Shown here: one piece after another, positions 24,500-34,500 of the stretch
Layout: the number at the start of each line of letters is the position of its first letter
How positions within the stretch are numbered: the first letter of the stretch is position 1
Assembly: GCA_003696625.1 (NCBI GenBank)
Contig: RFGR01000082.1
Location: 1 to 51,237, forward strand
Direction of reading: 5' to 3'
From: Planctomycetota bacterium
GTDB taxonomy: Bacteria > Planctomycetota > UBA1135
Length of the DNA: 51,237 bases
The notes under the pieces: generated by a model
Seen by the model: only the letters and a program-made list of their open reading frames with translations
The model's database searches: none
What the model was told of the DNA's origin: nothing
Translations under genes and position numbers: made by a program

Positions 24500-25924
24500 T
24501 CAGCGACGGACGAGGCGGAGGGCGTCGGCCACCACCACGGCGCCGGGAGCCCCGTCGTTGGACAATCCGATCGGGGTGCCGGTGCCGGCCGGGAGCCGGA
24601 CGGTTCCGAGCACGTTCCAGCGTCCGCCCTGGAAGCGCTGGTCGACCCGGGTTTCCAGCAGGCGGCCGTTCACGCGCAGGCCGACCCGGGTGGCGGGGTT
24701 CCGGTTCGAGCCGGCCGGCCACCAGAGGGCGATCTCGTAGCGGCCGGCGGTGGGCAGGTCCGGGTTCCACCAGGCCACCGCCGGCGCCGTGCCGGTGCTG
24801 GCCCAACGATAGTCCGGGCCGTACTTGTCCGGCGAGCTGGTGCCGGTGGCCCAGGCGCCGCTGAAGCTGGCCGCCGGGTTGTCGAGCACCAGGGTCCAGC
24901 CGGAGCCTTGCAGCAGGCCGTCGATGGCGGCGCGCAGCCCCGGCAGCTCGGCGTAGAGGAGGTCGCCCGGGCAGGCGGTCGTCGAGACGTCGCGGTGGCC
25001 GTAGAGGTTCGGCGCCGGCCCGCCGTAGCCGGCGTACCAGGAGGTGCCGAGCGGGTCGATTCCGCGCTGGTCGCACTTCCAAGCCCCGAGTTCGGCCATG
25101 GCGTCGAGCATCGCCTGGGTCGGCGCCTGGTTCCAGGGCGGATGGAACCAGCCCATGAAGGCGGTGGCCATCGAGCCGCAGTTGTGGCCGTCGTGGGCGC
25201 CGATGACGTCGTCGCCGCCGGCTCGGCCCTCCCAGATCCGGCCGTGGACGCAGATCAGGTAGTGATAGCCGATGTCGCACCAGCCGCGGGTGACCATGTG
25301 GTAGGTCTGGGTGGCGAGCACGTTGGCGGCGCACTCGGCGTAGCCGGCGCTCAGGTACTCGCTCGGGCTGGCCGTGTGGTGGACGGCGAGGTGGGTGACC
25401 GTGCAGTACCCGGGCGAGCAGGCCGGCGGCGCGGCGCCCCAGGCCGAGCGCGGTTCGACCGGCGGTCGTGGATAGCCGTTGCGGGCGCCGGCGGCGGGAA
25501 CGGCCGGCGCCGGCGTCGGCAAGGCGGTCGGCGCCGGGATCGCGACCAGAGCCAGAGCCCGGAGCACCGCCGGCCCGAGGACCCGGAGATGGAGCCGGGA
25601 GGGTCGACCGTCGTAGGCGTGATGGAGGCCGGTGGCCCAGGAGGAGTTCGTCGAACCGGCCGGAGACCAGCCGGCGGGCGGCACGAGATCGCCTTGCCGG
25701 GGCAGCGGCAGGAAGCTGCCGGGCTCGCCGGTCCAGGAGGCCTGGAGGGCGGCGGCGGTGCCGTCCACCCAGAGGCCGGCCGAACGGCAGGGAACGGGAG
25801 CGATCAGGACGAGGTCGGCGCGGCCGCCGGGAGGGAGGACCAGCGGGCCGGGGGAGCCGGTCAGGTCGCCGGCGGTCCAGGTTGCGAGGGCGGCGGATTG
25901 GGCGAGGAGGAGGGCGGCGATCAT
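24500..25924 (-). CDS. Secreted N-acetylmuramoyl-L-alanine amidase (PGRP type) with golvesin domain
   Basis: A 474-residue protein with signal peptide. Residues 155-335 form a PGRP/Amidase_2 domain with the zinc site His182 or His183 (AVHHTAS), His310 (YGHRD) and Cys318 (ACPGD), and the supporting Tyr220 in GYHYLI, so it should cleave the stem peptide from muramic acid. Residues 343-473 match the golvesin C-terminal domain (DNPAASFSG, then PDLPTAGRYEIALWWPAG, ending VVVADALRLV), a likely surface- or glycan-binding module. I chose the ATG at 25924, which overlaps the upstream stop (ATGA). It may remodel the cell's own wall or attack other bacteria. Confidence 0.88.
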   Translation of the reverse strand: MIAALLLAQSAALATWTAGDLTGSPGPLVLPPGGRADLVLIAPVPCRSAGLWVDGTAAALQASWTGEPGSFLPLPRQGDLVPPAGWSPAGSTNSSWATGLHHAYDGRPSRLHLRVLGPAVLRALALVAIPAPTALPTPAPAVPAAGARNGYPRPPVEPRSAWGAAPPACSPGYCTVTHLAVHHTASPSEYLSAGYAECAANVLATQTYHMVTRGWCDIGYHYLICVHGRIWEGRAGGDDVIGAHDGHNCGSMATAFMGWFHPPWNQAPTQAMLDAMAELGAWKCDQRGIDPLGTSWYAGYGGPAPNLYGHRDVSTTACPGDLLYAELPGLRAAIDGLLQGSGWTLVLDNPAASFSGAWATGTSSPDKYGPDYRWASTGTAPAVAWWNPDLPTAGRYEIALWWPAGSNRNPATRVGLRVNGRLLETRVDQRFQGGRWNVLGTVRLPAGTGTPIGLSNDGAPGAVVVADALRLVRR

Positions 25925-27924
25925 TCCTGGAGGGTGCGGAGGAGGGAGCGGAACAGAGCCTGGTGACGCCCGGGAAGGGCGGCCAGGCGGTCCAGCGAAC
26001 CGTCTCGTCGCTCGGCCAAGAGCCGGGCGGTCTGCTCGAGCAGCGGCCGGTCCAGGCCCTGGAGGACCGGCAGCAGCTCGGTCGTGGGTCGTCCGGGCGG
26101 GCCGAGCAGGTCGGCGGCCTGGGCGGCCAGGGACCGCCAGACGCCGTCGCCGTCGTCGAGCCGGACCGGATTGGTCACGGCCATTGAGCAGGGCATGCGG
26201 GTGTGCCAGAACGCCTCCTCGACCCGCGGACCGCGGACCACCGCCGCCAGCCAGGAGTCGTGGCGCAGCGGCGGCAGCCGGAAGTCGAGCAGGAGGTCGG
26301 TCGGACGGTCCGGTTCGGCCGGGACCGCCCGCTCCTCGATCAGCACCCCGTCCTGGTAGAGCGACACGACCTCCGGCCGGGACCAGTGCGGCGCGCAGAC
26401 CCGGACCTGGACGCCGTCGGCGGCCTCGGCCGGAGACAACAGTTCGCCCATCACCGGCCGGCCGCCGGCCCGCAGTTCGGCGTAGAGGCCCAGGCTGCAG
26501 CTCGCTCGGCCGGCGACGAGGGCCTCGGCCATCTCCTCGGGGTCGATCGCACCCGGGTCGTCGGTCGAGCTGGCGAGGTAGGTCCGGCCTTGGCCGACCG
26601 GATCGCCGACGGTGTGCGAGTCGCTCGAGCCGACTCCGGTCAGGAAGCGGCCGGAATTGAGCAGGCCGAACCAGTCGGCCAGGATCGGGTCGGGGTGGAC
26701 CTCGGGAAAGGTGCTGTTCAGCAGCTCCACCGCGTCCATCGGCAGCTCCAGGAGCGCGCGCGAGGCGCCGGTGGCCGGATCGAGGCCGGCCCGGTCGAAG
26801 GGGCCGTCCCCGGCCGGCCAGCGGGGGTGATTCAGGATCACCACCCGGGCTCCCTTGGCCCGGATGTCCGCCACGAGTCGGACCCAGTCGGTCAGGCGGT
26901 GGTCGGGCAGCGGGCCGTCGGCCGGCAGCGGAAAGGCGTTGAAGTGGCCGTTCGAGGTGGTCACCTCGTTGCCGGTGACGGCGGTGTACCAGGGGCTGAA
27001 GCCCAGCTCCCGCTGGCGGGGCCGGTAGTCGGTTTGGTGGTTGTGGTCGGTGGCGACCGCGAACTCGACCCCTTCTCCGGCCAGGGTGGCGACCCGCTCG
27101 TCGAGGCGGGCGTCGCCGTGGCCGCTGAAGGTCAGGGTGTGGATGTGGGTGTCGGCGGCGACGAAGCCGGGAGTTTCGAACTGGCGCTCCAGGACCGCCC
27201 GGATCACCGCCCGGCCGCCGATCGCCAGTTCGAAGCGGCTCCGATCCAGGCCCCATTCGACGCCCCGGGAGACGGTCAGCTCGAGGTGGCCGGCCGGCGC
27301 CAGAAAGTCGGCCCGGCCGTTCGGGCCGGTGTAGGCCAAGCCCGGCCGCAGGGGTACCGGGTCGGCGCCGGCGGCCGGGTGGAGCGGCGGGAGGCCGCCG
27401 CCGGCGGTGCGCAGGGTGAGGCGGGCCGGCAGCGGCCGGCCATGATCGTCCACCACCTCGATCTCGATCCGGCCCAGCTCGAGCACCTGCTCGAGCGGCG
27501 CCAGGACCAGCTCGGCCTCGCCCCAGGTGATGTCGTCGGCCGGGTCCCGGCCCTCCAGGCGGAGGAGATTCCGGCCGGCCCGCAGGACGCCGGCGGGAAT
27601 CGCGCAGTGGTGCCGGGTGCGCTCCGCCCCCGGGGGCAGGACGGCGACCAGGGCCCCGTTCAGGAACAGGCGCCAGGTGCCGTCCACGTGACGTTGGCGC
27701 CAGGAGAGGGTGGCCTCGCCGGCCGGCGCCTGGGGCAGGAGGAAGGCGACCTCGATCGGCGCGGCCTCCGGCTCGGCCGGTGCCTCCGGCCATTCCGGGG
27801 TCGCGTCGTCGCCGAGGTGGCGGCAGCGGGGTTCGATCGGGAACCGGTCCGGCTCCTGACCGAGAGCGCCGAGCCAGCCGGCGGCCAGGGCGGCGAGCAG
27901 GAGCGGGAGCAGGGAGCGAAGCAT
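25921..27924 (-). CDS. Secreted CehA/McbA-family PHP-type metallohydrolase
   Basis: A 667-residue protein with signal peptide. Residues 55-145 look like a beta-sandwich (LFLNG..VAVLPPG...RAGRNLLRLEGRDP). The PHP-like hydrolase domain begins near residue 255 with metal ligands in ADTHIHT (His260, His262), ATDHNHQ (Asp293, His294), then GNEVTT..GHFNAFPL, LNHPRW and GSSDSH. Known CehA/McbA proteins hydrolyse esters such as carbaryl, but that is a narrow sample of a broad family. It is the first gene of the operon reading down to 22647, with a TAGGAT element just upstream. Confidence 0.85.
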   Translation of the reverse strand: MLRSLLPLLLAALAAGWLGALGQEPDRFPIEPRCRHLGDDATPEWPEAPAEPEAAPIEVAFLLPQAPAGEATLSWRQRHVDGTWRLFLNGALVAVLPPGAERTRHHCAIPAGVLRAGRNLLRLEGRDPADDITWGEAELVLAPLEQVLELGRIEIEVVDDHGRPLPARLTLRTAGGGLPPLHPAAGADPVPLRPGLAYTGPNGRADFLAPAGHLELTVSRGVEWGLDRSRFELAIGGRAVIRAVLERQFETPGFVAADTHIHTLTFSGHGDARLDERVATLAGEGVEFAVATDHNHQTDYRPRQRELGFSPWYTAVTGNEVTTSNGHFNAFPLPADGPLPDHRLTDWVRLVADIRAKGARVVILNHPRWPAGDGPFDRAGLDPATGASRALLELPMDAVELLNSTFPEVHPDPILADWFGLLNSGRFLTGVGSSDSHTVGDPVGQGRTYLASSTDDPGAIDPEEMAEALVAGRASCSLGLYAELRAGGRPVMGELLSPAEAADGVQVRVCAPHWSRPEVVSLYQDGVLIEERAVPAEPDRPTDLLLDFRLPPLRHDSWLAAVVRGPRVEEAFWHTRMPCSMAVTNPVRLDDGDGVWRSLAAQAADLLGPPGRPTTELLPVLQGLDRPLLEQTARLLAERRDGSLDRLAALPGRHQALFRSLLRTLQE

Positions 27925-27933
27925 GGACCGGCC

Positions 27934-27939
27934 ATCCTA
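27934..27939 (-). promoter_or_regulatory. -10-like TAGGAT for the metallohydrolase operon
   Basis: Read on the minus strand this is TAGGAT, 9 nt before the ATG at 27924, with no Shine-Dalgarno site. The spacing is slightly longer than in the 6-nt cases, so a leader of a few bases is likely. Confidence 0.4.
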
Positions 27940-27949
27940 GGCCGCCGGC

Positions 27950-27984
27950 GGAAAGAGAAGCACCCCGCCGCGGGGGCGGGGTGC
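27950..27984 (-). terminator. Intrinsic terminator of the secreted-protein gene
   Basis: On the minus strand a perfect 10-bp stem (arms 27984-27975 and 27969-27960, 5-nt loop) is followed by TTCTCTTTC. It sits 24 nt after the stop of the gene at 28008-29144 and before the next operon's promoter. Confidence 0.8.
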
Positions 27985-28007
27985 AGGGTTCGGACGATCC
28001 GTTGGGA

Positions 28008-29144
28008 TCAGCCGATGCAGTAGAGGCCGTTCGACAGGGCCACCAGGGCGCTGGCAGTGGCCGGACCGGTGGTCTCGGCGGCCTGCACGTAGGCGACCTG
28101 GACGACCGGCGGGACCGAAGCGGTCATGGAGCCGGTGGCCGAGTTCATGGCGAACGGAACGCCCGGGTAGAAGGAGGTGCTCACGACCAGCTCGCCGGCC
28201 GGGAGGATGATGCTGCCCGGGGCCGGAGAGGCAACCAGGTACAGCGCGTTGGCGACGTTGTGACCAGTGCAGGTGAAGGTCACGTTGCTACCGGCGGCGA
28301 AGTCGGTGCTCGTCAGCATCAGGGTGTTGTTGGTGTACCCGTAGGCGAACGAGTTGAGCGAGCCGGCGACCATCTTCATGCTGAAGCTGGCCCACGGCAC
28401 ACCGCCGAACCAGTAGCAGCCACTCCAGACGCCAGCCGGATCTTCCCACCAGAACATGTTCTGGTTGCCGGTGCCACAGCCGTTCAGGAGGATCGGGGTG
28501 GCGCAGGGCAGGTCGAGGATCGGGCCGGTGTTGTTCATGAAGGCGAGACCCGGGTTGGCGCCGAAGGCCCAGCCGAACGAGCGGTTGGCCAGGGCGGCGT
28601 CCGTGGTCTTGAACATCGCGGCCACGTCGGTGGTGCACTCGAAGCCGCCGGCGAGGTCGACGCCGACACCCCAGCACTGGGTGTTGCCGGTCGAGGAGAG
28701 CGGCAGGCCCGAGATGATGTAGTCGCAGGTCGCGGCCGGCGGGGTGGTGCAGGGCACGTAGTCGTCGTAGAAGACGATCCGGATGCTGCTGCTGTTGCCG
28801 GTCGGGTCGAGGTCGGAGGAGCAGTAGGCGAAGTCGAAGCCGTTGATCTGGTCGATGGCCATCGCGTTGGAGTCGGCGATGACGCCTTCATCGATCCAGA
28901 GGTGGTCGGCGTTGGTCGCGAAGCTGTTGCCGACGGTGCTGTAGTAGTTGCCCGGGGTGGTGCAGTTGTACAGCACGCGGGTGCCGCGGCGGTTGCTGTT
29001 GGTCCAGCTGTTCTCAGCGAAGCTGTAGGTGCCGAGGTACTGGACGTTCACGCCCTCCTTCGACTTGACCTGGTGGGTTTGCTGAGCCGACACGCCCGCG
29101 CACAGCGCGACCGCGGCGACCCCGGTGAGGATGTTACGCCACAT
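28008..29144 (-). CDS. Secreted Asn/Thr/Ser-rich protein of unknown function
   Basis: A 378-residue protein with a clear signal peptide (cleavage after about Ser-Ala at residue 20). It is far richer in Asn, Thr, Ser and aromatic residues, and poorer in Arg, than its neighbours, with several Cys that may form disulfides (for example TPILLNGCGTGNQNMFWWED). The last 80 residues form a beta-rich segment (PGSIILPAGELVVS..., then PPVVQVAYVQAAE) ending LYCIG, which may be a surface-domain type shared by secreted proteins of the lineage. An AGGAG and a GGAAAG lie 5-16 nt before the ATG, and a strong terminator follows, so it looks like a well-expressed monocistronic gene. Confidence 0.75.
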   Translation of the reverse strand: MWRNILTGVAAVALCAGVSAQQTHQVKSKEGVNVQYLGTYSFAENSWTNSNRRGTRVLYNCTTPGNYYSTVGNSFATNADHLWIDEGVIADSNAMAIDQINGFDFAYCSSDLDPTGNSSSIRIVFYDDYVPCTTPPAATCDYIISGLPLSSTGNTQCWGVGVDLAGGFECTTDVAAMFKTTDAALANRSFGWAFGANPGLAFMNNTGPILDLPCATPILLNGCGTGNQNMFWWEDPAGVWSGCYWFGGVPWASFSMKMVAGSLNSFAYGYTNNTLMLTSTDFAAGSNVTFTCTGHNVANALYLVASPAPGSIILPAGELVVSTSFYPGVPFAMNSATGSMTASVPPVVQVAYVQAAETTGPATASALVALSNGLYCIG

Positions 29145-29426
29145 GAGCTTTCCGTTACTCCTGTTGCCTGGTTAGGGATGAGGATGGGGGAGAAGGAGTC
29201 ATATCGTGCCCTGAGGGGGCGGCGAACCGGCCGGGAGGCCGGGACTCCGTTGATTGATTTGTATTCCATATTCGGGCGGAACGCCAGCAAAGCCCGAGAA
29301 AATTTTGTCCAACCCCCTAGGATTTTCGGGAACCCGGATCGGGAGAGTTTTCCCTGGGGAAAGTTCGAGAGGCTGGAATCCAGGCCTTGGGCACCAAAAG
29401 GCGGCCCATCTCCCTCCTCCCGGGCG
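29145..29426. other. Relatively AT-rich intergenic region, probable promoter zone
   Basis: I see no gene here. The part at about 29240-29350 is the most AT-rich stretch I noticed in the window, with short A/T runs. On the minus strand a weak TTCGCC-17-TATGAC pair lies about 50 nt before the secreted-protein start; this is a tentative promoter. Confidence 0.35.
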
Positions 29427-30164
29427 CTATCGCCCGGAATCGGCCCGGAAGCCGCCGAGAAGGGCCTCGGCTCGGTCCAGCCCCTCCGGCGTGCCGGCGT
29501 CCACCCACCAGCCGGGAAGTTCCGCCCAGTCGAGGCGGCCGCGGCGGTGCCAGAACCGGAGGACGTCGAGGATCTCTACCTCGCCCCGCGCCGAGGGGGG
29601 CACCGCAGCCGCCACCTCCGGGGCGTCCGGGGGCAGGAAGTAGAGGCCGCAGACCGCCAGCCCGGGCGCTCCGGCCGGCGGCTTCTCGACCAACTCCCGG
29701 ATCCTCCCGGAGGCGTCCAGCCGGGCGACCCCGAACCGCTCGCAGTCGGGGACCTCCTGGAGGTGGATCCGGGCGGCGCTGCCGGCTTCCCGCCAGGCTT
29801 CGAGCCGAGGCGCCAACGGCGCCTGGAACAGGTTGTCGCCGAGGAGGAGGACGAGGTCCTGCCGGTTGCCCTCCAGCTCCGGTCCGCATCGGGCCAGGGC
29901 GGCGCCGATCCCGTCCGGACGATCCTGAACCACCAGCCGCACCTGCGCCGGCCCGGGGCGGGGACCGGCCAGGAAGGCGGCGAAGTCCGGCCGATGGCGG
30001 CGTCCGGTGACGAGCAGCACCTCCTCGATCCCGGCCTCGTCCAGCTTGCGCAGACCGTGCGCGATCATCGGCTCGCCGGCCACCGGCAGGAGATGCTTGT
30101 TGCGCCCGCCGCTGCGCGAGCGGAGGCGGGTGCCGTCGCCTCCGGCCAGGAGGATCCCGATCAT
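29427..30164 (-). CDS. rmlA: Sugar-1-phosphate nucleotidylyltransferase, probable glucose-1-phosphate thymidylyltransferase
   Basis: A 245-residue protein with the nucleotidyltransferase signature at the N-terminus (ILLAGGDGTRL, then NKHLLPVAGEPMI), a metal-binding GDNLF near residue 115, EVPDCERFGVARLD, and VEKPP; these match RmlA, which makes dTDP-glucose from glucose-1-phosphate and dTTP. It is shorter than classical RmlA (about 290), as in the short class. The ATG at 30164 overlaps the stop of rmlB (ATGA). With rmlB it makes the first two steps of dTDP-deoxysugar synthesis; rmlC and rmlD are not here, so the end sugar is unknown. Confidence 0.82.
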   Translation of the reverse strand: MIGILLAGGDGTRLRSRSGGRNKHLLPVAGEPMIAHGLRKLDEAGIEEVLLVTGRRHRPDFAAFLAGPRPGPAQVRLVVQDRPDGIGAALARCGPELEGNRQDLVLLLGDNLFQAPLAPRLEAWREAGSAARIHLQEVPDCERFGVARLDASGRIRELVEKPPAGAPGLAVCGLYFLPPDAPEVAAAVPPSARGEVEILDVLRFWHRRGRLDWAELPGWWVDAGTPEGLDRAEALLGGFRADSGR

Positions 30165-31225
30165 GGCCGGCGCAGGCCGAGTCCCAGGCGCTCGCCCCGG
30201 TAGCCGCTGCGCGCCCGGGCGCGGGCGATCCACTCCGGATTCTCCCGATACCAGCGGACCGTCTCCGCCAGCCCCTCGGCCAGGCCGCGGGTCGGGCGCC
30301 AGCCGGTCTCCCGGATCAAGCGCGACGGGTCGAGGGCGTAGCGGCGGTCGTGGCCGGGCCGATCGGCGACGTGCTCGATCCGGAGGGGCGGCGTTCCGGC
30401 CGGCAGCGCCTCGGCCAGGAGGCCGAGGAGTTCGGTGTTCGTGCGCTCCTCGCCGGCGCCGACGCAGAAGGCCCGGCCGCCGCCGTCGGCCAGGCCGGCG
30501 GCGAGGATGGCCCGGGCGTGGTCCTCGACGTGGATCCAGTCCCGGATCTGGCCGCCGTCGCCGTAGAGGGGCGCCGGCTCTCCGGCCAGGGCCCGGAGCA
30601 AAGCCAGAGGGATCAGCTTCTCCGGGAACTGGCGGGGGCCGTAGTTGTTGCCCGAATGGGTGATCCGCCAGCGCAGGCCGTAGGTCCGGCCCCAGGCGCG
30701 GACCAGGTGGTCGGCGGCGGCCTTGGCGGCGGCGTAGGGCGAGCCGGGCCGATAGGGGGAATCCTCGGTCGCCCGGACTCCCTCCGGCAGGTCCCCGAAG
30801 ACTTCGTCGGTCGAGGAGTGGATCAGCAGCGGCGGTTCGCGGCCGGCTTGCTCGGCCCACCGCAGACAGGCCTCGAGCAGAACGGCGGTGCCGAGCACGT
30901 TGGTCTCGAGGAAGGGAGCCGGCCGCTCGATCGAGCGGTCGACGTGGCTCTCGGCGGCGAGGTGGACGACCCAGTCCGGCTCGGCCGCGGCCAGCGCGGC
31001 GGCGCAGTCCTCGCTGCGGCGGACGTCGCCGACCCGGAAGGCGAAACGCTCGTCCCGGTCCGGCCCGTCCAGGCTCTCGCGCTGTGCGGCGTAGGTGAGC
31101 GCGTCCAGCACCACGACCCGGCCGGCGCCGGCGGCCAAGGCGACGCGGACGAAGGCGCTGCCGATGAAACCGGCGCCGCCGGTGACCAGCAGCCGCCGGC
31201 CGGCGAGATCGGGACGGAAACTCAT
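30161..31225 (-). CDS. rmlB: dTDP-glucose 4,6-dehydratase
   Basis: A 354-residue short-chain dehydrogenase/reductase. It has the NAD-binding TGGAGFIGS near residue 15, LAAESHVDRSI (around 88), the STDEVFG active-site segment with Thr-Asp-Glu, YAAAK (the Tyr-x3-Lys pair) and SGNNYGPRQFPEKLIP, all typical of RmlB. The enzyme converts dTDP-glucose to the 4-keto-6-deoxy sugar used in surface polysaccharides. The gene begins 30 nt after the rhodanese gene of the efflux operon, so it could be read through from it, and overlaps rmlA. A TACAAT lies 14 nt upstream of the ATG and could be a separate promoter. Confidence 0.92.
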   Translation of the reverse strand: MSFRPDLAGRRLLVTGGAGFIGSAFVRVALAAGAGRVVVLDALTYAAQRESLDGPDRDERFAFRVGDVRRSEDCAAALAAAEPDWVVHLAAESHVDRSIERPAPFLETNVLGTAVLLEACLRWAEQAGREPPLLIHSSTDEVFGDLPEGVRATEDSPYRPGSPYAAAKAAADHLVRAWGRTYGLRWRITHSGNNYGPRQFPEKLIPLALLRALAGEPAPLYGDGGQIRDWIHVEDHARAILAAGLADGGGRAFCVGAGEERTNTELLGLLAEALPAGTPPLRIEHVADRPGHDRRYALDPSRLIRETGWRPTRGLAEGLAETVRWYRENPEWIARARARSGYRGERLGLGLRRP

Positions 31226-31255
31226 GGCGCCGCCGGCGGATTGTAGCTCCGGGGC

Positions 31256-31579
31256 TCAGTAGGCCGGCAGGCTCGGATCCACCCGTTGCCGCCAGGCCTC
31301 GATGCCGCCGCGGAGATCGGCCAGCCCCTCCACTCCCTGGGCCGCGAGGGCGGCGGCCGCGCGCAGGCTGCGGACGCCGTGATGGCAGTAGAGGACGCAA
31401 CGGCCGGGGCCCGGCTCGAAGTCCGGCGCCCACTCGGCGAAGCGGGACAGCGGCAGCAGCTCGGCGCCGGGCAGGCGGCAGATCCGCCATTCTTCTTCCT
31501 CGCGGACGTCGATCAGCCGGACCCGCCCGCCGTTGGCGAGCAAGTCGCGCAGCTCCTCGGGTTCGAGGCGCTCGATCAC
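31256..31579 (-). CDS. Small cytoplasmic rhodanese (GlpE-like)
   Basis: A 107-residue single-domain rhodanese: VRLIDVREEEEWRICRLPGA, then the active-site loop from Cys65 in YCHHGVRS, and a final LRGGIEAWRQ..DPSLPAY. It starts at GTG 31579, which overlaps the stop of the RND gene (GTGA), so it is co-translated with the efflux system. Small rhodaneses of this kind move sulfane sulfur or detoxify cyanide. Why one is coupled to an efflux pump is not clear from sequence. Confidence 0.88.
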   Translation of the reverse strand: MIERLEPEELRDLLANGGRVRLIDVREEEEWRICRLPGAELLPLSRFAEWAPDFEPGPGRCVLYCHHGVRSLRAAAALAAQGVEGLADLRGGIEAWRQRVDPSLPAY

Positions 31580-34500
31580 GGCCGTCGCCGGGGCAGGAGT
31601 CGGCCGAGGTCGGTCGCCGCCAGGAGCAGGCAGGGCACCAGGACCAGAGTGATGAAGGTGGCGAAGACGACGCCGAAACCGAGCGAAACCGCCATCGGGA
31701 TCAGGAAGCGGGCCTGCATGCTCTTCTCGAGCAGGAGCGGCGTGAGCCCGAGGAAGGTGGTGAGCGTGGTGAGCAGGATCGGCCGGAAGCGGCGGCGGCC
31801 GGCCACCGGAATCGCCTCGGCCAGGGGCATGCCCTCGGCCCGGAGGCGATTGATGTAGTCGAGCAGGACCAGCGAGTCGTTCACCACCACGCCGGCCAGG
31901 GCGGTCAGGCCGATGACCGAGAAGATGGCCAGGTTCATGCCCATCAGGACGTGGCCCCAGACCGCGCCGACGAAGCCGAAGGGGATCGCCGACATGATCA
32001 CCAGCGGCTGGCCGTAGCTCTTGAGCGGGATCGCGAGCAGGGCGTAGATCGCGAACAGCGCCACCCCGAACAGGCGCAGCAGCGAGCCCATGAAGTCGCT
32101 CTGCTCCTTCTGCTGGCCGGAGAACTCCCAGCCCAGGCCGGGATGGCGGGCGCGCAGCCGGGGCAGGACCTCCTCTTCGAGCCGGCCAACCGCCTGGTCC
32201 GGCGTGAGCCGATGGGTGTCGAGGTCGACCAGCAGCCCGACGCTCCGGCGCCGGTCCCGGCGGTGGATGGTGGAGAAGCCGCGACCGTCGACCACCCGTG
32301 CCACCCTCGAGAAGGGCAGTTCGGCGCCGCCCGGCAGGCGTAGCCGCAGGTCGGCCAGCGAGGCCAGGGTCCGCCGGTCGGCGAGCGGATAGCGGACCCA
32401 CACCTTCACTTCGTCGCGCCCGCGCTGGATGCTCTGGGCCTCCTCGCCATAGAAGGCCTGGCGGACCTGGCGGGCCAGGTCCGCCTCGGTCAGGCCGAGG
32501 GCCCGGCCCTCGGGCGTGAGGGTGAGCTTCCACTCCCGCTTGCCGCGGCGGAAGTCGTCCCGCACCTCGAGCACCCCCGGCCAGCGGGCCAGCTCGGCCT
32601 GGACCTCCTCGGCGGCGGCCAGGAGTTGGTCGAGGTCGGGCCCGGTCAGCTCGAGGTCGACGTCGGCGTCGCTGGCGGTGAGGTCGGCGGTGAAACTGAG
32701 TTCCTCGGCGCCGGGCACCGGCCCGGAGCGCTCCTGCCAGAGGCGGGCGATCTCCTTGGAGGAGGTGACCCGCCGCTCGGCGGTGAGCAGCTCCAGGTTG
32801 ACCTCGGCCAGGTGGGCGCCCGCATAGCTCCGGCCCTGCGTGGAGCCCATGTTCGACTGCCGTTCGCGGTAGGGTTGGCCGCCGATGCTGGTCGTGATGG
32901 TCAGGATCTCCGGTTCCCCGTCCGGCGTGACCAGCTCTTGCTGGAGCGAGCGGGCGACCTCTTCGAAGCGGGCGATCGCCTGTTCGGTCCGCGACAGCGG
33001 GGTGCCGAGCGGCATGGTCAGCTCGACCGCGACGTTGTCGGCCTCGATCTCGGGGAAGAAGATGAACTTGACCCGGCCGGAGGCGACCAAGCCGAGCGAG
33101 CCGGTCAGGATCGCCAGCGCCGCGGCCAGGGTGAACCAGCGCCAGGAGACTGCCCAGCGCAGCGAGGGCAGGAAGAGGCGGTCACGCAGCCACTCCAGGG
33201 CGGCGTTGGTCCGCCCCTGGAGCCGGCCCCAGAAGCCCCAGTGCCGGTCGGGGTCCTCCGAGGGTAGGTGGCGCAGGTGGGCCGGCAGGACCAGCAGGGC
33301 CTCGACCAGCGAGAAGGTCAGGACCGCGACCACGATCAGCGGGATGTTGCGCGAGTACTGGCCCATCGAGCCGGGCATCAGCAGCAGCGGCAGGAAGGCG
33401 ACGATCGTGGTTAGGACGGCGAAGATCACCGGGCCGGTCATCTCCTGAGTGCCGCGCACCGCCGCCTCGAGGGCCGAGGCGCCGCCGAGCCGCCGGTCGT
33501 GCACGTTCTCGGCCACCACGATCGCGTCGTCGACGACGATGCCGAGAACGATGATGAAGGCGAACAGCGAGATCAGGTTGATCGAGACCTCGAACACCGG
33601 CATCAAGGCGATGGCGCCGAGGAAGCTGATCGGGATCCCGACGGTGACCCAGAGCGCCAGGCGCAGGCGCAGGAACAGCGCCAGCGACAGCAGCACCAGG
33701 ATCAGGCCGGCGCGGCCGTTGCGCAGCATCAGGTCGAGGCGGTCGCGCAGGATCGAGGTCTCGTCGCCAGTCACGTCCAGGTGCAGCCCGGGCGGCAGCG
33801 ACCGCTCCTTCTCGGCCAGGTGCTCGCGGACCACCCGCGAGATCGCCAGGGCGTCCTGGTCGCCGACCCGGAACACGTCCAGCGCCACCGCCGGCCGGCC
33901 GTTGAAGCGGGTGCTCTGATCGGTGTCGGCGAAGCCGTCGACGACCTCGGCGACGTCGCCGATCCGGAGCAGGGTGCCGTCGGGACCGGTCCGGAGCGGC
34001 AGGGCCGCGAACTCCTCGCCGCGGTAGGCCTGGGCGCGGGTGCGGAGCAGGACCTCGCCGCCCCGGGCCTTGACCGAGCCGCCCGGGAGGTCGAGCGAGG
34101 CCCGGCGGACGGCCGCCGCGACTTCGTCGAAGCTGAGGCGGTAGCGGCGCAGCGCCTCCTCCGCCACCTCGATCGAGATCTCGTAGGGGCGGGCGTTGCT
34201 GAGCCGGACTAGCGACAGCTCGGGCAGGGCGCCGAGATCCTCGCGCAGTTCGTCCGCCACCCGACGCAGGACGGCCTCGTCGGCGTCGCCCCAGATCATC
34301 ACGGTCAGGACCTTCAGGTTGACGTCGACCAGGGAGACCACCGGTTCCTCGGCGTCGGCCGGGAAGGTGTCGATGCGGTCGATCTCCGCCTGGATGTCCG
34401 ACAACATCTGGTTGCGGTCCTGGCCGTCGAGGAGGTCGATCATCACCGTGCCGACTCCTTCCTCGGCGGTGGCGTGGATCTCGTCGACGCCGGACAGGCC

